Program-made: the position numbers and the translations under genes
Assembly: GCA_028015205.1 (NCBI GenBank)
Contig: CM051514.1
Location: forward strand, 46,702,150-46,766,149
DNA: 64,000 nt
From: Mytilisepta virgata
Taxonomy: Eukaryota > Mollusca > Bivalvia > Mytilida > Mytilidae
Direction of reading: 5' to 3'
Shown here: positions 38,304 to 52,316 of the stretch, in pieces
Layout: every line of letters starts with the position of its first letter
Numbering within the stretch: position 1 is the first letter of the stretch
Notes under the pieces: model-generated
Seen by the model: only the letters and a program-made list of their open reading frames with translations
What the model was told of the DNA's origin: nothing
Databases searched by the model: none

Positions 38304-39300
38304 AGTTGAATTATTTAACTTTAGTTTTCTATTTAACCTATGGTAGACCAACCTAAAACAGATTCGTATATATTGTAAACAATAGCGATTAAATTATCAA
38401 ATTTGAATAGAATCTTTATATCCTTCTGTATACATGTATGCCAGTGTTCCATACTTGATTGATAACAAATTAAAAGTTGAAAATGTATTATATATTCAAA
38501 AACTTTTGATTTCATATCACATTTGAAACTGATAATAATTGATTTATTTATATTTGAATAATTCTGGATTGAAGTGGACATTATATTTAATATTAAAGAA
38601 TGAGTTGCCATGGCCGTAACTAGGCATTGGAAACAGACGGGGGTCTGGGGGCCGCCGAAAATTGTAATATTAGGGTTAGAAATAAATCTTGTTACATCGT
38701 TACGGCGTTTTGTTTCATATTTACCATTGAATTTGGTCTTCTCCTGGGAGACCAAAATCTATGACGATCGAACTTGTTCAAGAGACTTTTTCGCGGTAAA
38801 TAAATAATTGCAGAACCAAATGCCGGTTTACTGGCGATGGTAATCAGGCAGAGAGTTCGATACCTAACGTAGCTGAAATAAAAGTACAGAAACTGCACGT
38901 CAACATTAATTACTATTCGAAGTATGGATTACTTAATTCTTGATATGAAAATGTAAGGATGTTTTCTACCCCTGCATTCCTAGCTTTCTCCATTTTCTTT
39001 ATTTTTTTTCTTATTATTTTTTTTTTTTGGCCACAAATTCAGACAAGGTAATTGCCTCGTCTGCCTCAACGGTAGTTACGGCCCTGGTTGCCATATATTC
39101 AATGTATTTAATAGCAAATATGTAATAAATACTTATGAAAAGGGCAAAATCAAGACAATTATAAAGATCGGACAAAAATATTGATTTAACCATATTAAAG
39201 TCTCCCGCTTGTTCGTTAAGATGAAGAACAGTAACCCAGAAAAATATGTTTAACATGGGTTTCCGTTGCCATAATGAATAAAAGTAGAAATTCAAGAATA
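38304..39300. other. Region between the 583-aa gene and the tandem array
   Basis: Expected to include the gene's promoter, which was not located. GGCCGTAACTA occurs in opposite orientations near 38613 and 39070, and an A/T-rich tail lies near 39000-39025, suggesting fragments of a dispersed repeat. Confidence 0.35.
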
Positions 39301-40811
39301 AATTAAAAAGTCATTTGTTCAGAGAACAAATGTGAGGTCTTTCCCCGTCTCTAGTTAGTGTTATGGTGTCCTATACAAATACTTAAGACAATTGAGTCAT
39401 TTTGTTTACGATAAAATGTTGCCAATAGTTATCATATAGGTTCCAGAATAAAGATCAAGGGGCCTAGTGTCAGAAAAAGTATGGTTGTTAAGGACTTTGT
39501 CGGTTGCTATGGACAGAAGGTCACTTCCGGTTATTAAAACTTACCTCTAAACTGAGAAGGTAGTGTTGGTTAAGAATACATATGGTTGCTATGGACTTTT
39601 CATTAACGTTACCTTGTTGCTAGGGAATGACCTTGACCCATGACCTTTGACCTTTGACTCAAATTGTAGGTCTTTGCATACTGATTCATTTAAGTATACA
39701 TGTTTACTATACTATCTAATACGGTTTTCAAGTTATTGGCAAAAAACATGTTTTGCGAAACTTGTTTTGACCGCCATTTTGAAACTGTTCAACCGGATCA
39801 TACACTTCTTGGACTCAAATTGTAGGTTTTTACAAAAGGAACATTTTAAGTATACATGTTTATTATAGTATCTGTTACGGTTTAAAAGTTATAAGCAAAA
39901 AACCAGTTTTAACATACGAATCAAGTGCAATAACTCAAAAACGACAAGTTTTACGGTTTTGGTCCTGAAGACTTTTTTGTAGATTTCGACGTGACGAACA
40001 ATTTTCCCATGTATTGTCTGCTTCAATTTTGTACGGTTTACGTGTTTTTCTACAAAAACTGTTTACAGTGTCGGCCATTTTGAAAATGGCCGCCATTAGC
40101 CAATCAAGTTTGATTTTAAATTGAAGGGAATAAGTTGACGGTCACCAATAACCCATATGTTTACTATGTTATCTCGAACCATTTTCAAGTTATAGGCCAA
40201 AAACCATTTAGCCGAAACGCGTTTAGGGCTATAACTCGAAAACCGTTTGTCGTATAGGGTTCGACCCTTTATATCAAATAAAGGTCTAAATTAGACAAGT
40301 ATTTTCCCCATTACATGTCTGCTTAAATTTTGTATGGTTTTTGAGTTAACCTGATAACAAGGTGTACCATGACCTCTGACCTTGAGATTTGACCTTTGAC
40401 CTTGACATTTTTGAATGCAACATATGTCATCCAGGATGATTGGTGAAGGTCCCAAGTCTCTAGGACTTACCGTTTTGAAGAAAAAAATTTGACGAGTCGC
40501 GACACTTTTCGAGTCAAAAACGCGTAACCAGGAAGTTGATCGAAATTTTTTTTTTTGCGTGATGACATGTTGCCAGGAGTCCAGCGACATTTTCCACACT
40601 TCAGATTTTTGATACCGGTTATGGTTTAGGAGGAGATCTGTGCACAAGGTTTTCCGGTCTGGGGCAGATAACTCCGTTACTAAAAATAGATCGGTTTCAC
40701 AGGGTCGGTCAAGGCGAGTACCGGTATGACCAAATAATGGTACCAAGTATCGAAAAGATATGTCAAGACACTTTTCGTCAATTGATGGCAGAAAAGAAGA
40801 ACAATAATAAT
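39301..40811 (+). repeat. Array unit A1
   Basis: First unit, 1511 bp. Carries the variants TTATTAAAACTTACC, GCGTTTAGGG and GTCGTATAGGG, shared with A6 and not with A2-A5. Confidence 0.9.
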
Positions 40812-42317
40812 AATTAAAAAGTCATTTGTTCAGAGAACAAATGTGAGGTCTTTCCCCGTCTCTAGATAGTGTTATGGTGTCCTATACAAATACTTGAGAC
40901 AATTGAGTCATTTTGTTTACGATAAAATGTTGCCAATAGTTATCATATAGGTTCCAGAATAAAGATCAAGGGGCCTAGTGTCAGAAAAAGTATGGTTGTT
41001 AAGGACTTTGTCGGTTGCTATGGACAGAAGGTCACTTCCGGTTATAAAACTTAATTCTAAACTCAGAAGGTAGTGTTGGTTAAGAATACATATGGTTGCT
41101 ATGGACTTTTCATAAACGTTACCTTGTTGCTAGGGAATGACCTTGACCCATGACCTTTGACCTTTGACTCAAATTGTAGGTCTTTGCATACTGATTCATT
41201 TAAGTATACATGTTTACTATATAATGTGCAACGGTTTAAAAGTTATTGGTAAATAACGCAGTTTATCATATGTTTTTGGCCGCCATTTTGAAACCAATCA
41301 ACCGAATCATGCACTGTTTGGGCTCAAATTGTAGGTCTTTTAATTCTCTTTCAAATGAACCCAATGTTGCATTCACCATCTTTTATGGTTAAAAAGTTAT
41401 AAACAAAAAATCATTTTCAAAATACGAATCAAGTGCGATAACTCAAAAACGACAAGTTTTGCGCTTTCGCACCTGAAACATTTTTTGTAGATTTCGACAT
41501 GGCGAACATTTTTCCCATGTATTGTCCGCTTCAATTTTGTACGGTTTAAGTGTTATTTCATAAAAACTGTTTACGGTGTCGGCCATTTTGAGAATGGCCG
41601 CCATTAGCCAATCAAGTTTGATTTTAAATTGAAGGGAATAAGTTGACGGTCACCAATAACCCATATGTTTACTATGTTATCTCGAACCATTTTCAAGTTA
41701 TAGGCCAAAAACCATTTAGCCGAAACGCGTTAAGGGCTATAACTCGAAAACCGTTTGTCGTACAGGGTTCGACCCTTTATATGAAATAAAGGTCTAAATT
41801 AGACAAGTATTTTCCCCATTACATGTCTGCTTAAATTTTGTATGGTTTTTGAGTTAACCTGATAACAAGGTGTACCATGACCTCTGACCTTGAGATTTGA
41901 CCTTTGACCTTGACATTTTTGAATGCAACATATGTCATCCAGGATGATTGGTGAAGGTCCCAAGTCTCTAGGACTTACCGTTTTGAAGAAAAAAATTTGA
42001 CGAGTCGCGACACTTTTCGAGTCAAAAACGCGTAACCAGGAAGTTGATCGAAATTTTTTTTTTTTGAGTGATGACATGTTGCCAGGAGTCCAGCAACATT
42101 TTCCACACTTCAGATTTTTGATACAGGTTATGGTTTAGGAGGAGATCTGTGCACAAGGTTTTCCGGTCTGGGGCAGATAACTCCGTTACTAAAAATAGAT
42201 CGGTTTCACAGGGTCGGTCAAGGCGAGTACCGGTATGACCAAATAATGGTACCAAGTATCGAAAAGATATGTCAAGACACTTTTCGTCAATTGATGGCAG
42301 AAAAGAAGAACAATAAT
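40812..42317 (+). repeat. Array unit A2
   Basis: 1506 bp. Differs from all other A units in about 41221-41420, where a diverged version of the internal subrepeat is present (for example TTTGGCCGCCATTTTGAAAC, CCCAATGTTGCATTCACC). Confidence 0.9.
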
Positions 42318-43830
42318 AATTAAAAAGTCATTTGTTCAGAGAACAAATGTGAGGTCTTTCCCCGTCTCTAGTTAGTGTTATGGTGTCCTATACAAATTTT
42401 TAAGACAATTGAGTCATTTTGTTTACGATAAAATGTTGCCAATAGTTATCATATAGGTTCCAGAATAAAGATCAAGGGGCCTAGTGTCAGAAAAAGTATG
42501 GTTGTTAAGGACTTTGTCGGTTGCTATGGACAGAAGGTCACTTCCGGTTATTAAAACGTACCTCTAAACTAAGAAGGTAGTCTTGGTTAAGAATACATAT
42601 GGTTGCTATGGACTTTTCATTAACGTTACCTTGTTGCTAGGGAATGACCTTGACCCATGACCTTTGACCTTTGACTCAAATTGTAGGTCTTTGCATACTG
42701 ATTCATTTAAGTAACATGTTTACTATACTATCTAATACGGTTTTCAAGTTATTGGCAAAAAACATGTTTTGCGAAACTTGTTTTGACCGCCATTTTGAAA
42801 CTGTTCAACCGAATCATACACTTCTTGGGCTCAAATTGTAGGTTTTTTCAAAAGGAACATTTTAAGTATTCATGTTTATTATAGTATCTGTTACGGTTTA
42901 AAAGTTATAAGCAAAAAACCAGTTTTAACATACGAATCAAGTGCAATAACTCAAAAACGACAAGTTTTACGGTTTCGGTCCTGAAGACTTTTTTGTAGAT
43001 TTCGACGTGACGAACAATTTTCCCATGTATTGTCTGCTTCCATTTTGTACGGTTTACGTGTTTTTCTACAAAAACTGTTTACGGTGTCGGCCAATTTGAA
43101 AATGGCCGCCATTAGCCAATCAAGTTTGATTTTAAATTGAAGGGAATAAGTTGACGGACACCAATAACCCATATGTTTACTATGTTATCTCGAACCATTT
43201 TCAAGTTATAGGCCAAAAACCATTTAGCCGAAACGCGTTAAGGGCTATAACTCGAAAACCGTTTGTCGTACAGGGTTCGACCCTTTATATGAAATAAAGG
43301 TCTAAATTAGACAAGTATTTTCCCCATTACATGTCTGCTTAAATTTTGTATGGTTTTTGAGTTAACCTGATAACAAGGTGTACCATGACCTCTGACCTTG
43401 AGATTTGACCTTTGACCTTGACATTTTTGAATGCAACATATGTCATCCAGGATGATTGGTGAAGGTCCCAAGTCTCTAGGACTAACCGTTTTGAAGAAAA
43501 AAATTTGACGAGTCGCGACACTTTTCGAGTCAAAAACGCGTAACCAGGAAGTTGATCGAAATTTTTTTTTTTGCGTGATGACATGTTGCCAAGAGTCCAG
43601 CGACATTTTCCACACTTCAGATTTTTGATACCGGTTATGGTTTAGGAGGAGATCTGTGCACAAGGTTTTCCGGTCTGGGGCAGATAACTCCGTTACTAAA
43701 AATAGATCGGTTTCACAGGGTCGGTCAAGGCGAGTACCAGTATGACCAAATAATGGTACCAAGTATCGAAAAGATATGTCAAGACACTTTTCGTCAATTG
43801 ATGGCAGAAAAGAAGAACAATAATAATAAT
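42318..43830 (+). repeat. Array unit A3
   Basis: 1513 bp. Shares with A4 the right-half variants CTTCCATTTTGTACGG, CGGCCAATTTGAAAATGG and GACGGACACC. Confidence 0.9.
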
Positions 43831-45343
43831 AATTAAAAAGTCATTTGTTCAGAGAACAAATGTGAGGTCTTTCCCCGTCTCTAGTTAGTGTTATGGTGTC
43901 CTATACAAATACTTAAGACAATTGAGTCATTTTGTTTACGATAAAATGTTGCCAATAGTTATCATATAGGTTCCAGAATAAAGATCAAGGGGCCTAGTGT
44001 CAGAAAAAGTATGGTTGTTAAGGACTTTGTCGGTTGCTATGGACAGAAGGTCACTTCCGGTTATAAAACTTAATTCTAAACTCAGAAGGTAGTGTTGGTT
44101 AAGAATACATATGGTTGCTATGGACTTTTCATAAACGTTACCTTGTTGCTAGGGAATGACCTTGACCCATGATCTTTGACCTTTGACTCAAATTGTAGGT
44201 CTTTGCATACTGATTCATTTAAGTATACATGTTTACTATACTATCTAATACGGTTTTCAAGTTATTGGCAAAAAACATGTTTTGCGAAACTTGTTTTGAC
44301 CGCCATTTTGAAACTGTTCAACCGAATCATACACTTCTTGGGCTCAAATTGTAGGTTTTTTCAAAAGGAACATTTTAAGTATTCATGTTTATTATAGTAT
44401 CTGTTACGGTTTAAAAGTTATAAGCAAAAAACCAGTTTTAACATACGAATCAAGTGCAATAACTCAAAAACGACAAGTTTTACGGTTTCGGTCCTGAAGA
44501 CTTTTTTGTAGATTTCGACGTGACGAACAATTTTCCCATGTATTGTCTGCTTCCATTTTGTACGGTTTACGTGTTTTTCTACAAAAACTGTTTACGGTGT
44601 CGGCCAATTTGAAAATGGCCGCCATTAGCCAATCAAGTTTGATTTTAAATTGAAGGGAATAAGTTGACGGACACCAATAACCCATATGTTTACTATGTTA
44701 TCTCGAACCATTTTCAAGTTATAGGCCAAAAACCATTTAGCCGAAACGCGTTAAGGGCTATAACTCGAAAACCGTTTGTCGTACAGGGTTCGACCCTTTA
44801 TATGAAATAAAGGTCTAAATTAGACAAGTATTTTCCCCATTACATGTCTGCTTAAATTTTGTATGGTTTTTGAGTTAACCTGATAACAAGGTGTACCATG
44901 ACCTCTGACCTTGAGATTTGACCTTTGACCTTGACATTTTTGAATGCAACATATGTCATCCAGGATGATTGGTGAAGGTCCCAAGTCTCTAGGACTAACC
45001 GTTTTGAAGAAAAAAATTTGACGAGTCGCGACACTTTTCGAGTCAAAAACGCGTAACCAGGAAGTTGATCGAAATTTTTTTTTTTGCGTGATGACATGTT
45101 GCCAAGAGTCCAGCGACATTTTCCACACTTCAGATTTTTGATACCGGTTATGGTTTAGGAGGAGATCTGTGCACAAGGTTTTCCGGTCTGGGGCAGATAA
45201 CTCCGTTACTAAAAATAGATCGGTTTCACAGGGTCGGTCAAGGCGAGTACCAGTATGACCAAATAATGGTACCAAGTATCGAAAAGATATGTCAAGACAC
45301 TTTTCGTCAATTGATGGCAGAAAAGAAGAACAATAATAATAAT
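43831..45343 (+). repeat. Array unit A4
   Basis: 1513 bp. The right half matches A3; the left half (TTATAAAACTTAATTC, CCATGATCTTTGACC) matches A5. Confidence 0.9.
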
Positions 45344-46862
45344 AATTAAAAAGTCATTTGTTCAGAGAACAAATGTGAGGTCTTTCCCCGTCTCTAGTTA
45401 GTGTTATGGTGTCCTATACAAATACTTAAGACAATTGAGTCATTTTGTTTACGATAAAATGTTGCCAATAGTTATCATATAGGTTCCAGAATAAAGATCA
45501 AGGGGCCTAGTGTCAGAAAAAGTATGGTTGTTAAGGACTTTGTCGGTTGCTATGGACAGAAGGTCACTTCCGGTTATAAAACTTAATTCTAAACTCAGAA
45601 GGTAGTGTTGGTTAAGAATACATATGGTTGCTATGGACTTTTCATAAACGTTACCTTGTTGCTAGGGAATGACCTTGACCCATGATCTTTGACCTTTGAC
45701 TCAAATTGTAGGTCTTTGCATACTGATTCATTTAAGTATACATGTTTACTATACTATCTAATACGGTTTTCAAGTTATTGGCAAAAAACATGTTTTGCGA
45801 AACTTGTTTTGACCGCCATTTTGAAACTGTTCAACCGAATCATACACTTCTTGGACTCAAATTGTAGGTTTTTACAAAAGGAACATTTTAAGTATACATG
45901 TTTATTATAGTATCTGTTACGGTTTAAAAGTTATAAGCAAAAAACCAGTTTTAACATACGAATCAAGTGCAATAACTCAAAAACGACAAGTTTTACGGTT
46001 TCGGTCCTGAAGACTTTTTTGTAGATTTCGACGTGACGAACAATTTTCCCATGTATTGTCTGCTTCAATTTTGTACGGTTTACGTGTTTTTCTACAAAAA
46101 CTGTTTACAGTGTCGGCCATTTTGAAAATGGCCGCCATTAGCCAATCAAGTTTGATTTTAAATTGAAGGGAATAAGTTGACGGTCACCAATAACCCATAT
46201 GTTTACTATGTTATCTCGAACCATTTTCAAGTTATAGGCCAAAAACCATTTAGCCGAAACGCGTTAAGGGCTATAACTCGAAAACCGTTTGTCGTACAGG
46301 GTTCGACCCTTTATATGAAATAAAGGTCTAAATTCGACAAGTATTTTCCCCATTACATGTCTGCTTAAATTTTGTATGGTTTTTGAGTTAACCTGATAAC
46401 AAGGTGTACCATGACCTCTGACCTTGAGATTTGACCTTTGACCTTGACATTTTTGAATGCAACATATCTCATCCAGGATGATTGGTGAAGGTCCCAAGTC
46501 TCTAGGACTTACCGTTTTGAAGAAAAAAAATTGTCGAGTCGCGACACTTTTCGAGTCAAAAACGCGTAACCAGGAAGTTGATGAAAATTTTTTTTTTTGC
46601 ATGATGACATGTTGCCAGGAGTCCAGCGACATTTTCCACACTTCAGATTTTTGATACCGGTTATGGTTTAGGAGGAGATCTGTGCACAAGGTTTTCCGGT
46701 CTGGGGCAGATAACTCCGTTACTAAAAATAGATCGGTTTCACAGGGTCGGTCAAGGCGAGTACCGGTATGACCAAATAATGGTACCAAGTATCGAAAAGA
46801 TATGTCAAGACACTTTTCGTCAATTGATGGCAGAAAAGAAGAACAATAATAATAATAATAAT
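45344..46862 (+). repeat. Array unit A5
   Basis: 1519 bp including a longer (TAA)n tail. Left half as in A4; the right half reverts to the common CGGCCATTTTGAAAATGG form. Confidence 0.9.
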
Positions 46863-48377
46863 AATTAAAAAGTCATTTGTTCAGAGAACAAATGTGAGGT
46901 CTTTCCCCGTCTCTAGTTAGTGTTATGGTGTCCTATACAAATACTTAAGACAATTGAGTCATTTTGTTTACGATAAAATGTTGCCAATAGTTATCATATA
47001 CGTTCCAGAATAAAGATCAAGGGGCCTAGTGTCAGAAAAAGTATGGTTGTTAAGGACTTTGTCGGTTGCTATGGACAGAAGGTCACTTCCGGTTATTAAA
47101 ACTTACCTCTAAACTCAGAAGGTAGTGTTGGTTAAGAATACATATGGTTGCTATGGACTTTTCATTAACGTTACCTTGTTGCTAGGGAATGACCTTGACC
47201 CATGACCTTTGACCTTTGACTCAAATTGTAGGTCTTTGCATACTGATTCATTTAAGTATACATGTTTACTATACTATCTAATACGGTTTTCAAGTTATTG
47301 GCAAAAAACATGTTTTGCGAAACTTGTTTTGACCGCCATTTTGAAACTGTTCAACCGGATCATACACTTCTTGGACTCAAATTGTAGGTTTTTACAAAAG
47401 GAACATTTTAAGTAACATGTTTATTATAGTATCTGTTACGGTTTAAAAGTTATAAGCAAAAAACCAGTTTTAACATACGAATCAAGTGCAATAACTCAAA
47501 AACGACAAGTTTTACGGTTTCGGTCCTGAAGACTTTTTTGTAGATTTCGACGTGACGAACAATTTTCCCATGTATTGTCTGCTTCAATTTTGTACGGTTT
47601 ACGTGTTTTTCTACAAAAACTGTTTACAGTGTCGGCCATTTTGAAAATGGCCGCCATTAGCCAATCGAGTTTGATTTTAAATTGAAGGGAATAAGTTGAC
47701 GGTCACCAATAACCCATATGTTTACTATGTTATCTCGAACCATTTTCAAGTTATAGGCCAAAAACCATTTAGCCGAAACGCGTTTAGGGCTATAACTCGA
47801 AAACCGTTTGTCGTATAGGGTTCGACCCTTTATATCAAATAAAGGTCTAAATTAGACAAGTATTTTCCCCATTACATGTCTGCTTAAATTTTGTATGGTT
47901 TTTGAGTTAACCTGATAACAAGGTGTACCATGACCTCTGACCTTGAGATTTGACCTTTGACCTTGACATTTTTGAATGCAACATATGTCATCCAGGATGA
48001 TTGGTGAAGGTCCCAAGTCTCTAGGACTTACCGTTTTGAAGAAAAAAATTTGACGAGTCGCGACACTTTTCGAGTCAAAAACGCGTAACCAGGAAGTTGA
48101 TCGAAATTTTTTTTTTTGCGTGATGACATGTTGCCAGGAGTCCAGCGACATTTTCCACACTTCAGATTTTTGATACCGGTTATGGTTTAGGAGGAGATCT
48201 GTGCACAAGGTTTTCCGGTCTGGGGCAGATAACTCCGTTACTAAAAATAGATCGGTTTCACAGGGTCGGTCAAGGCGAGTACCGGTATGACCAAATAATG
48301 GTACCAAGTATCGAAAAGATATGTCAAGACACTTTTCGTCAATTGATGGCAGAAAAGAAGAACAATAATAATAATAA
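46863..48377 (+). repeat. Array unit A6
   Basis: About 1515 bp; shares diagnostic variants with A1 at both ends. Confidence 0.9.
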
Positions 48378-48436
48378 TCAGAAGAAATACAGTAAGGTCT
48401 TTCCACTGTAGTGGGAAAGACCTTAATAATAATAAT
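48378..48436 (+). repeat. Hairpin spacer S1
   Basis: CAGAAGAAATACAGT followed by an inverted repeat (AAGGTCTTTCC, loop ACTGTAGT, GGGAAAGACCTT; 48394-48424) and (AAT)n. Confidence 0.88.
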
Positions 48437-50318
48437 AATTAAAAACCAATTGTTCAGAGAACAATTGAAGGTCTTTCCACCTCAATTGCAGATTTGTTGA
48501 TAAAAAAAAATGAGGTTTAAAATGTAATTGTTGGTTTTAGAGCATAGCTAAACTTTCAGTGATTTCAAAGATATATGGTTCTATGTACTGAAATAAGGGA
48601 GGTATTATGCTACTTCCCGTATTACAAATATCACTTCTGGTTTGATACGATAGGTAATTTCACAATTTTTAAAAAAATATATGGACTGCTAGTTTGAATA
48701 ACTAAGAAAAATGTTTATTTCTGGTTAACTAAATGTTTGTGATGAATTATACTGTTTTGCACTATAAACATCAAAAACGGCATTAATGTGACCTTATAAA
48801 TTGACAATTCTAGACGTTTTCTTGGGTTGTAACATCGTCACATTAATTAACATTCCAATATATCCAAAACGTCTAAAAACGTCTACAGAAATAATAACGT
48901 TGCCAGAAATGACGTCATCAAAAGTAGTGCCTGAATTTCACGCTTTCAATAGCTTTAATTGCTTTAAAAATCTGAAAAAAAAACTTATAAAGTGTGAAAA
49001 AATGCAAAATACGTAATAAAGGTCATGACCTTGACCTTTGACCTTGTGACCTTTTTCAAGGTCATTGGTCGTTGAGGTCATTTTAGAAGACCCCATGCCA
49101 TTATTATGTACCATTGTCAAGTTATAAACGAAAAACCTTAAGTTTGAACGTTGTAGGCGCAATTACTCTCAAAAGATGACGTCATACAACTTGAACTCAA
49201 ATGTAACAAAGTTGCGCATCAATGTCCTAAACATTTCCACCATTACATTTCCTTGGCTATCCACAACCATTTCAGAGGAGTAGTGATAACAAGCAAATGT
49301 CAAATAATAGAACTTGACCTTGACCTTTGACCTTGATGCCAATTTGAAGGTTATCAATCCCTGATGTTAAAACAAAAGACCCCATGCCTTTATCATGTAC
49401 CATTGTTGAGAAATAAACGAAAAACAAAAATTTAAACATTCTAGGGGCAATTACGCCTATAAAATGACGTCATACAACTTTTTCTCAAATGTAACAAAGC
49501 TAGGTCTCAACGTCCTGAACATTTTCTCCATTACATTTTATCAGCTATCTTTTACCGTTTCAGAGGAGAAGCGATAACAAGCAAAAGTTAAAATTTAGAA
49601 CTTGACCTTGACCTTCGACCTTGATGCCAATTTGAAGGTTATCAATCCTTGATGTCAAAACAAAAACCCCATGCCTTTATCATGTACCATTGCTGAGATA
49701 TAAACGAAACACCGCAAATTTAAACGTTCTAACGGCAATTACGCCTATAAAATGACGTCATACAACTTTTATGCAAATGTAACAAAGCTAGGTCTCAACG
49801 TCCTTAACATTTTCTCCGTTACATTTTATCAGCTATCTTTTACCGTTTCAGAGGAGAAGCGATAACAAGCAAAAGTCAAAATTTAGAACTTGACCTTGAC
49901 CTTTGACCTTGACCTCATTTTACTTTTTAGGGGTCATGGACCCTAAATACAAAGTTTCATGTTGATATCTCAACGCTAAATAACAATTTGTATGATACAC
50001 CAAAAGTGAAAGTCGTTTGAAGGGAAATAACTCCTATGAAATGTCGTCAGATCCTTTCCAACCAAATGGAACAAAGTTGCGCACAGATACAGTGAAGACA
50101 TTGCAAAAGATATTAGGTCAATATCTTTTACGGTTACAGAGAAATAAAGATAACAAGAAAAGGAGGACGCGGGGAGATAACTCCTATAAAAAAAAAGTGT
50201 TCGGTTACACAGGGTCAATGGTGAAATCGCAATCACTGTACGATATCATGGGCCAAAAATCCTTTCGATATGTCAAGTAACAAAAAAACATCCTAGACGG
50301 CAGAAGAAAAAAAAAAAA
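48437..50318 (+). repeat. Array unit B1
   Basis: 1882 bp. Contains TGACGTCA palindromes at about 48910, 49178, 49466 and 49755, and three internal subrepeats of about 255-290 bp starting near AACTTGACCTTGACC. Ends AGACGGCAGAAG plus A-tract. Confidence 0.9.
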
Positions 50319-52200
50319 AATTAAAAACCAATTGTTCAGAGAACAATTGAAGGTCTTTCCACCTCAATTGCAGATTTGTTGATAAAAAATGAGGTTTAAA
50401 ATGTAATTGTTGGTTTTAGAGCATAGCTAAACTTTCAGTGATTTCAAAGATATATGGTTCTATGTACTGAAATAAGGGAGGTATTATGCTACTTCCCGTA
50501 TTACAAATATCACTTCTGGTTTGATACGATAGGTTATTTCACAATTTTTAAAAAAATATATGGACTGCTAGTTTGAATAACTAAGAAAAATGTTTATTTC
50601 TGGTTAACTAAATGTTTGTGATGAATTATACTGTTTTGCACTATAAACATTGAAAACGTCATTAATGTGACCTTATAAATTGACAATTCTAGACGTTTTC
50701 ATGGGTTGTATTATTGTCACATTAATTAACATTCCAATATATCCAAAACGTCTAAAAACGTCTACAGAAATAATAACGTTGCCAGAAATGACGTCATCAA
50801 AATTAGTGCCTGAATTTCACGCTTACAATAGCTTTAATTGCTTTAAAAATCTGAAAAACTTATAAAGTGTGAAAAAATGCAAAATACGTAATATAGGTCA
50901 TGACCTTGACCTTTGACCTTGTGACCTTTTTCAAGGTCATTGGTCGTTGAGGTCATTTTAGAAGACCCCATGCCATTATTATGTACCATTGTCAAGTTAT
51001 AAACGAAAAACCTTAAGTTTAAAGTTCTAGGCGGAATTACTCTCAAAAGATGACGTCATAAAACTTGAACTCAAATGTAACAAAGTTGCGCATCAATGTC
51101 CTAAACATTTCCACCATTACATTTCCTTGGCTATCCACTACCATTTCAGAGGAGTAGTGATAACAAGCAAATGTCAAATAATAGAATTTGACCTTGACAT
51201 TTGACCTTGATGCCAATTTGAAGGTTATCAATCCCTGATGTTAAAACAAAAGACCCCATGCCTTTATCATGTACCATTGTTGAGAAATAAACGAAAAACA
51301 AAAATTTAAACGTTCTAGGGGCAATTACGCCTATAAAATGACGTCATACAACTTTTTCTCAAATGTAACAAAGCTAGATCTCAACGTCCTTAACATTTTC
51401 TCCTTTACATTTTATCAGCTATCTTTTACCGTTTCAGAGGAGAAGCGATAACAAGCAAAAGTCAAAATTAAGAACTTGACCTTGACCTTTGACCTTGATG
51501 CCAATTTGAAGGTTATCAATCCTTGATGTCAAAAGAAAAGACCCCATGGCTTTATCATGTACCATTGTTGAGAAATAAACGAAAAACCGCAAATTTAAAC
51601 GTTCTAACGGCAATTACGCCTATAAAATGACGTCATACAACTTTTATGCAAATGTAACAAATCTAGGTCTCAACGTCCTTAACATTTTCTCCATTACATT
51701 TTATCAGCTATCTTTTACCGTTTCAGAGGAGAAGCGATAACAAGCAAAAGTCAAAATTTAGAACTTGACCTTGACCTTTGACCTTGACCTCAGTTTACTT
51801 GTTAGGGGTCATGGACCCTAAATACAAAGTTTCATGTTGATATCTCAACTCTAAATAACAATTTGTATGATACACCAAAAGTGAAAGTCGTTTGAGGGGA
51901 AATAACTCCTATGAAATGTCGTCAGATCCCTTCCGACCAAATTGAACAAAGTTGCGCACTGATACACTGAAGACATTGCAAGAGATTTTGGGTCGATATC
52001 TTTTACAGTTTTAGAGATATAGCGATAACAAGAAAAGGAGGACGCCGGGAGATAACTCCTATAAAAAAAAGTGTTCGGTTACACAGGGTCAATGGTGAAA
52101 TCGCAATCACTGTACGATATCATGGGCCAAAAATCCTTTCGATATGTCAAGTAACAAAAAAACATCCTAGACGGCAGAAGAAAAAAAAAAAAAAAAAAAA
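50319..52200 (+). repeat. Array unit B2
   Basis: 1882 bp, co-linear with B1, same subrepeat number, scattered substitutions. Confidence 0.9.
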
Positions 52201-52316
52201 TAATCAGAACAAAAGCAAAAGGTCTTTCCACGGAAAGTGGAAAGACCTAAAAAAAAAAAAAAAAAAAATAATCAGAACAAAAGCAAAAGGTCTTTCCACG
52301 GAAAGTGGAAAGACCT
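52201..52316 (+). repeat. Hairpin spacers S2 and S3
   Basis: Two tandem copies of CAGAACAAAAGCAAA plus an inverted repeat (AGGTCTTTCCAC, GGAAA, GTGGAAAGACCT; 52220-52248 and 52288-52316), separated by an A-tract. Confidence 0.88.

Noticed and set aside
39014..39295. Minus-strand 93-codon open frame before the array
   Set aside because: Ends in poly-Lys from an A-tract and includes repeat text (GGCCGTAACTA); no domain.
39647..39868. Plus-strand 73-codon open frame repeated in A units
   Set aside because: Overlaps low-complexity repeat text; same codons recur by duplication and are lost in A2 and in the short units. No evidence of coding.
40291..40746. Recurrent minus-strand open frame of about 150 codons in each A unit
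   Set aside because: It is repeated only because the unit is repeated, contains translated TGACCTT-type repeats, is interrupted by poly-A length changes in several units, and has no recognisable domain.
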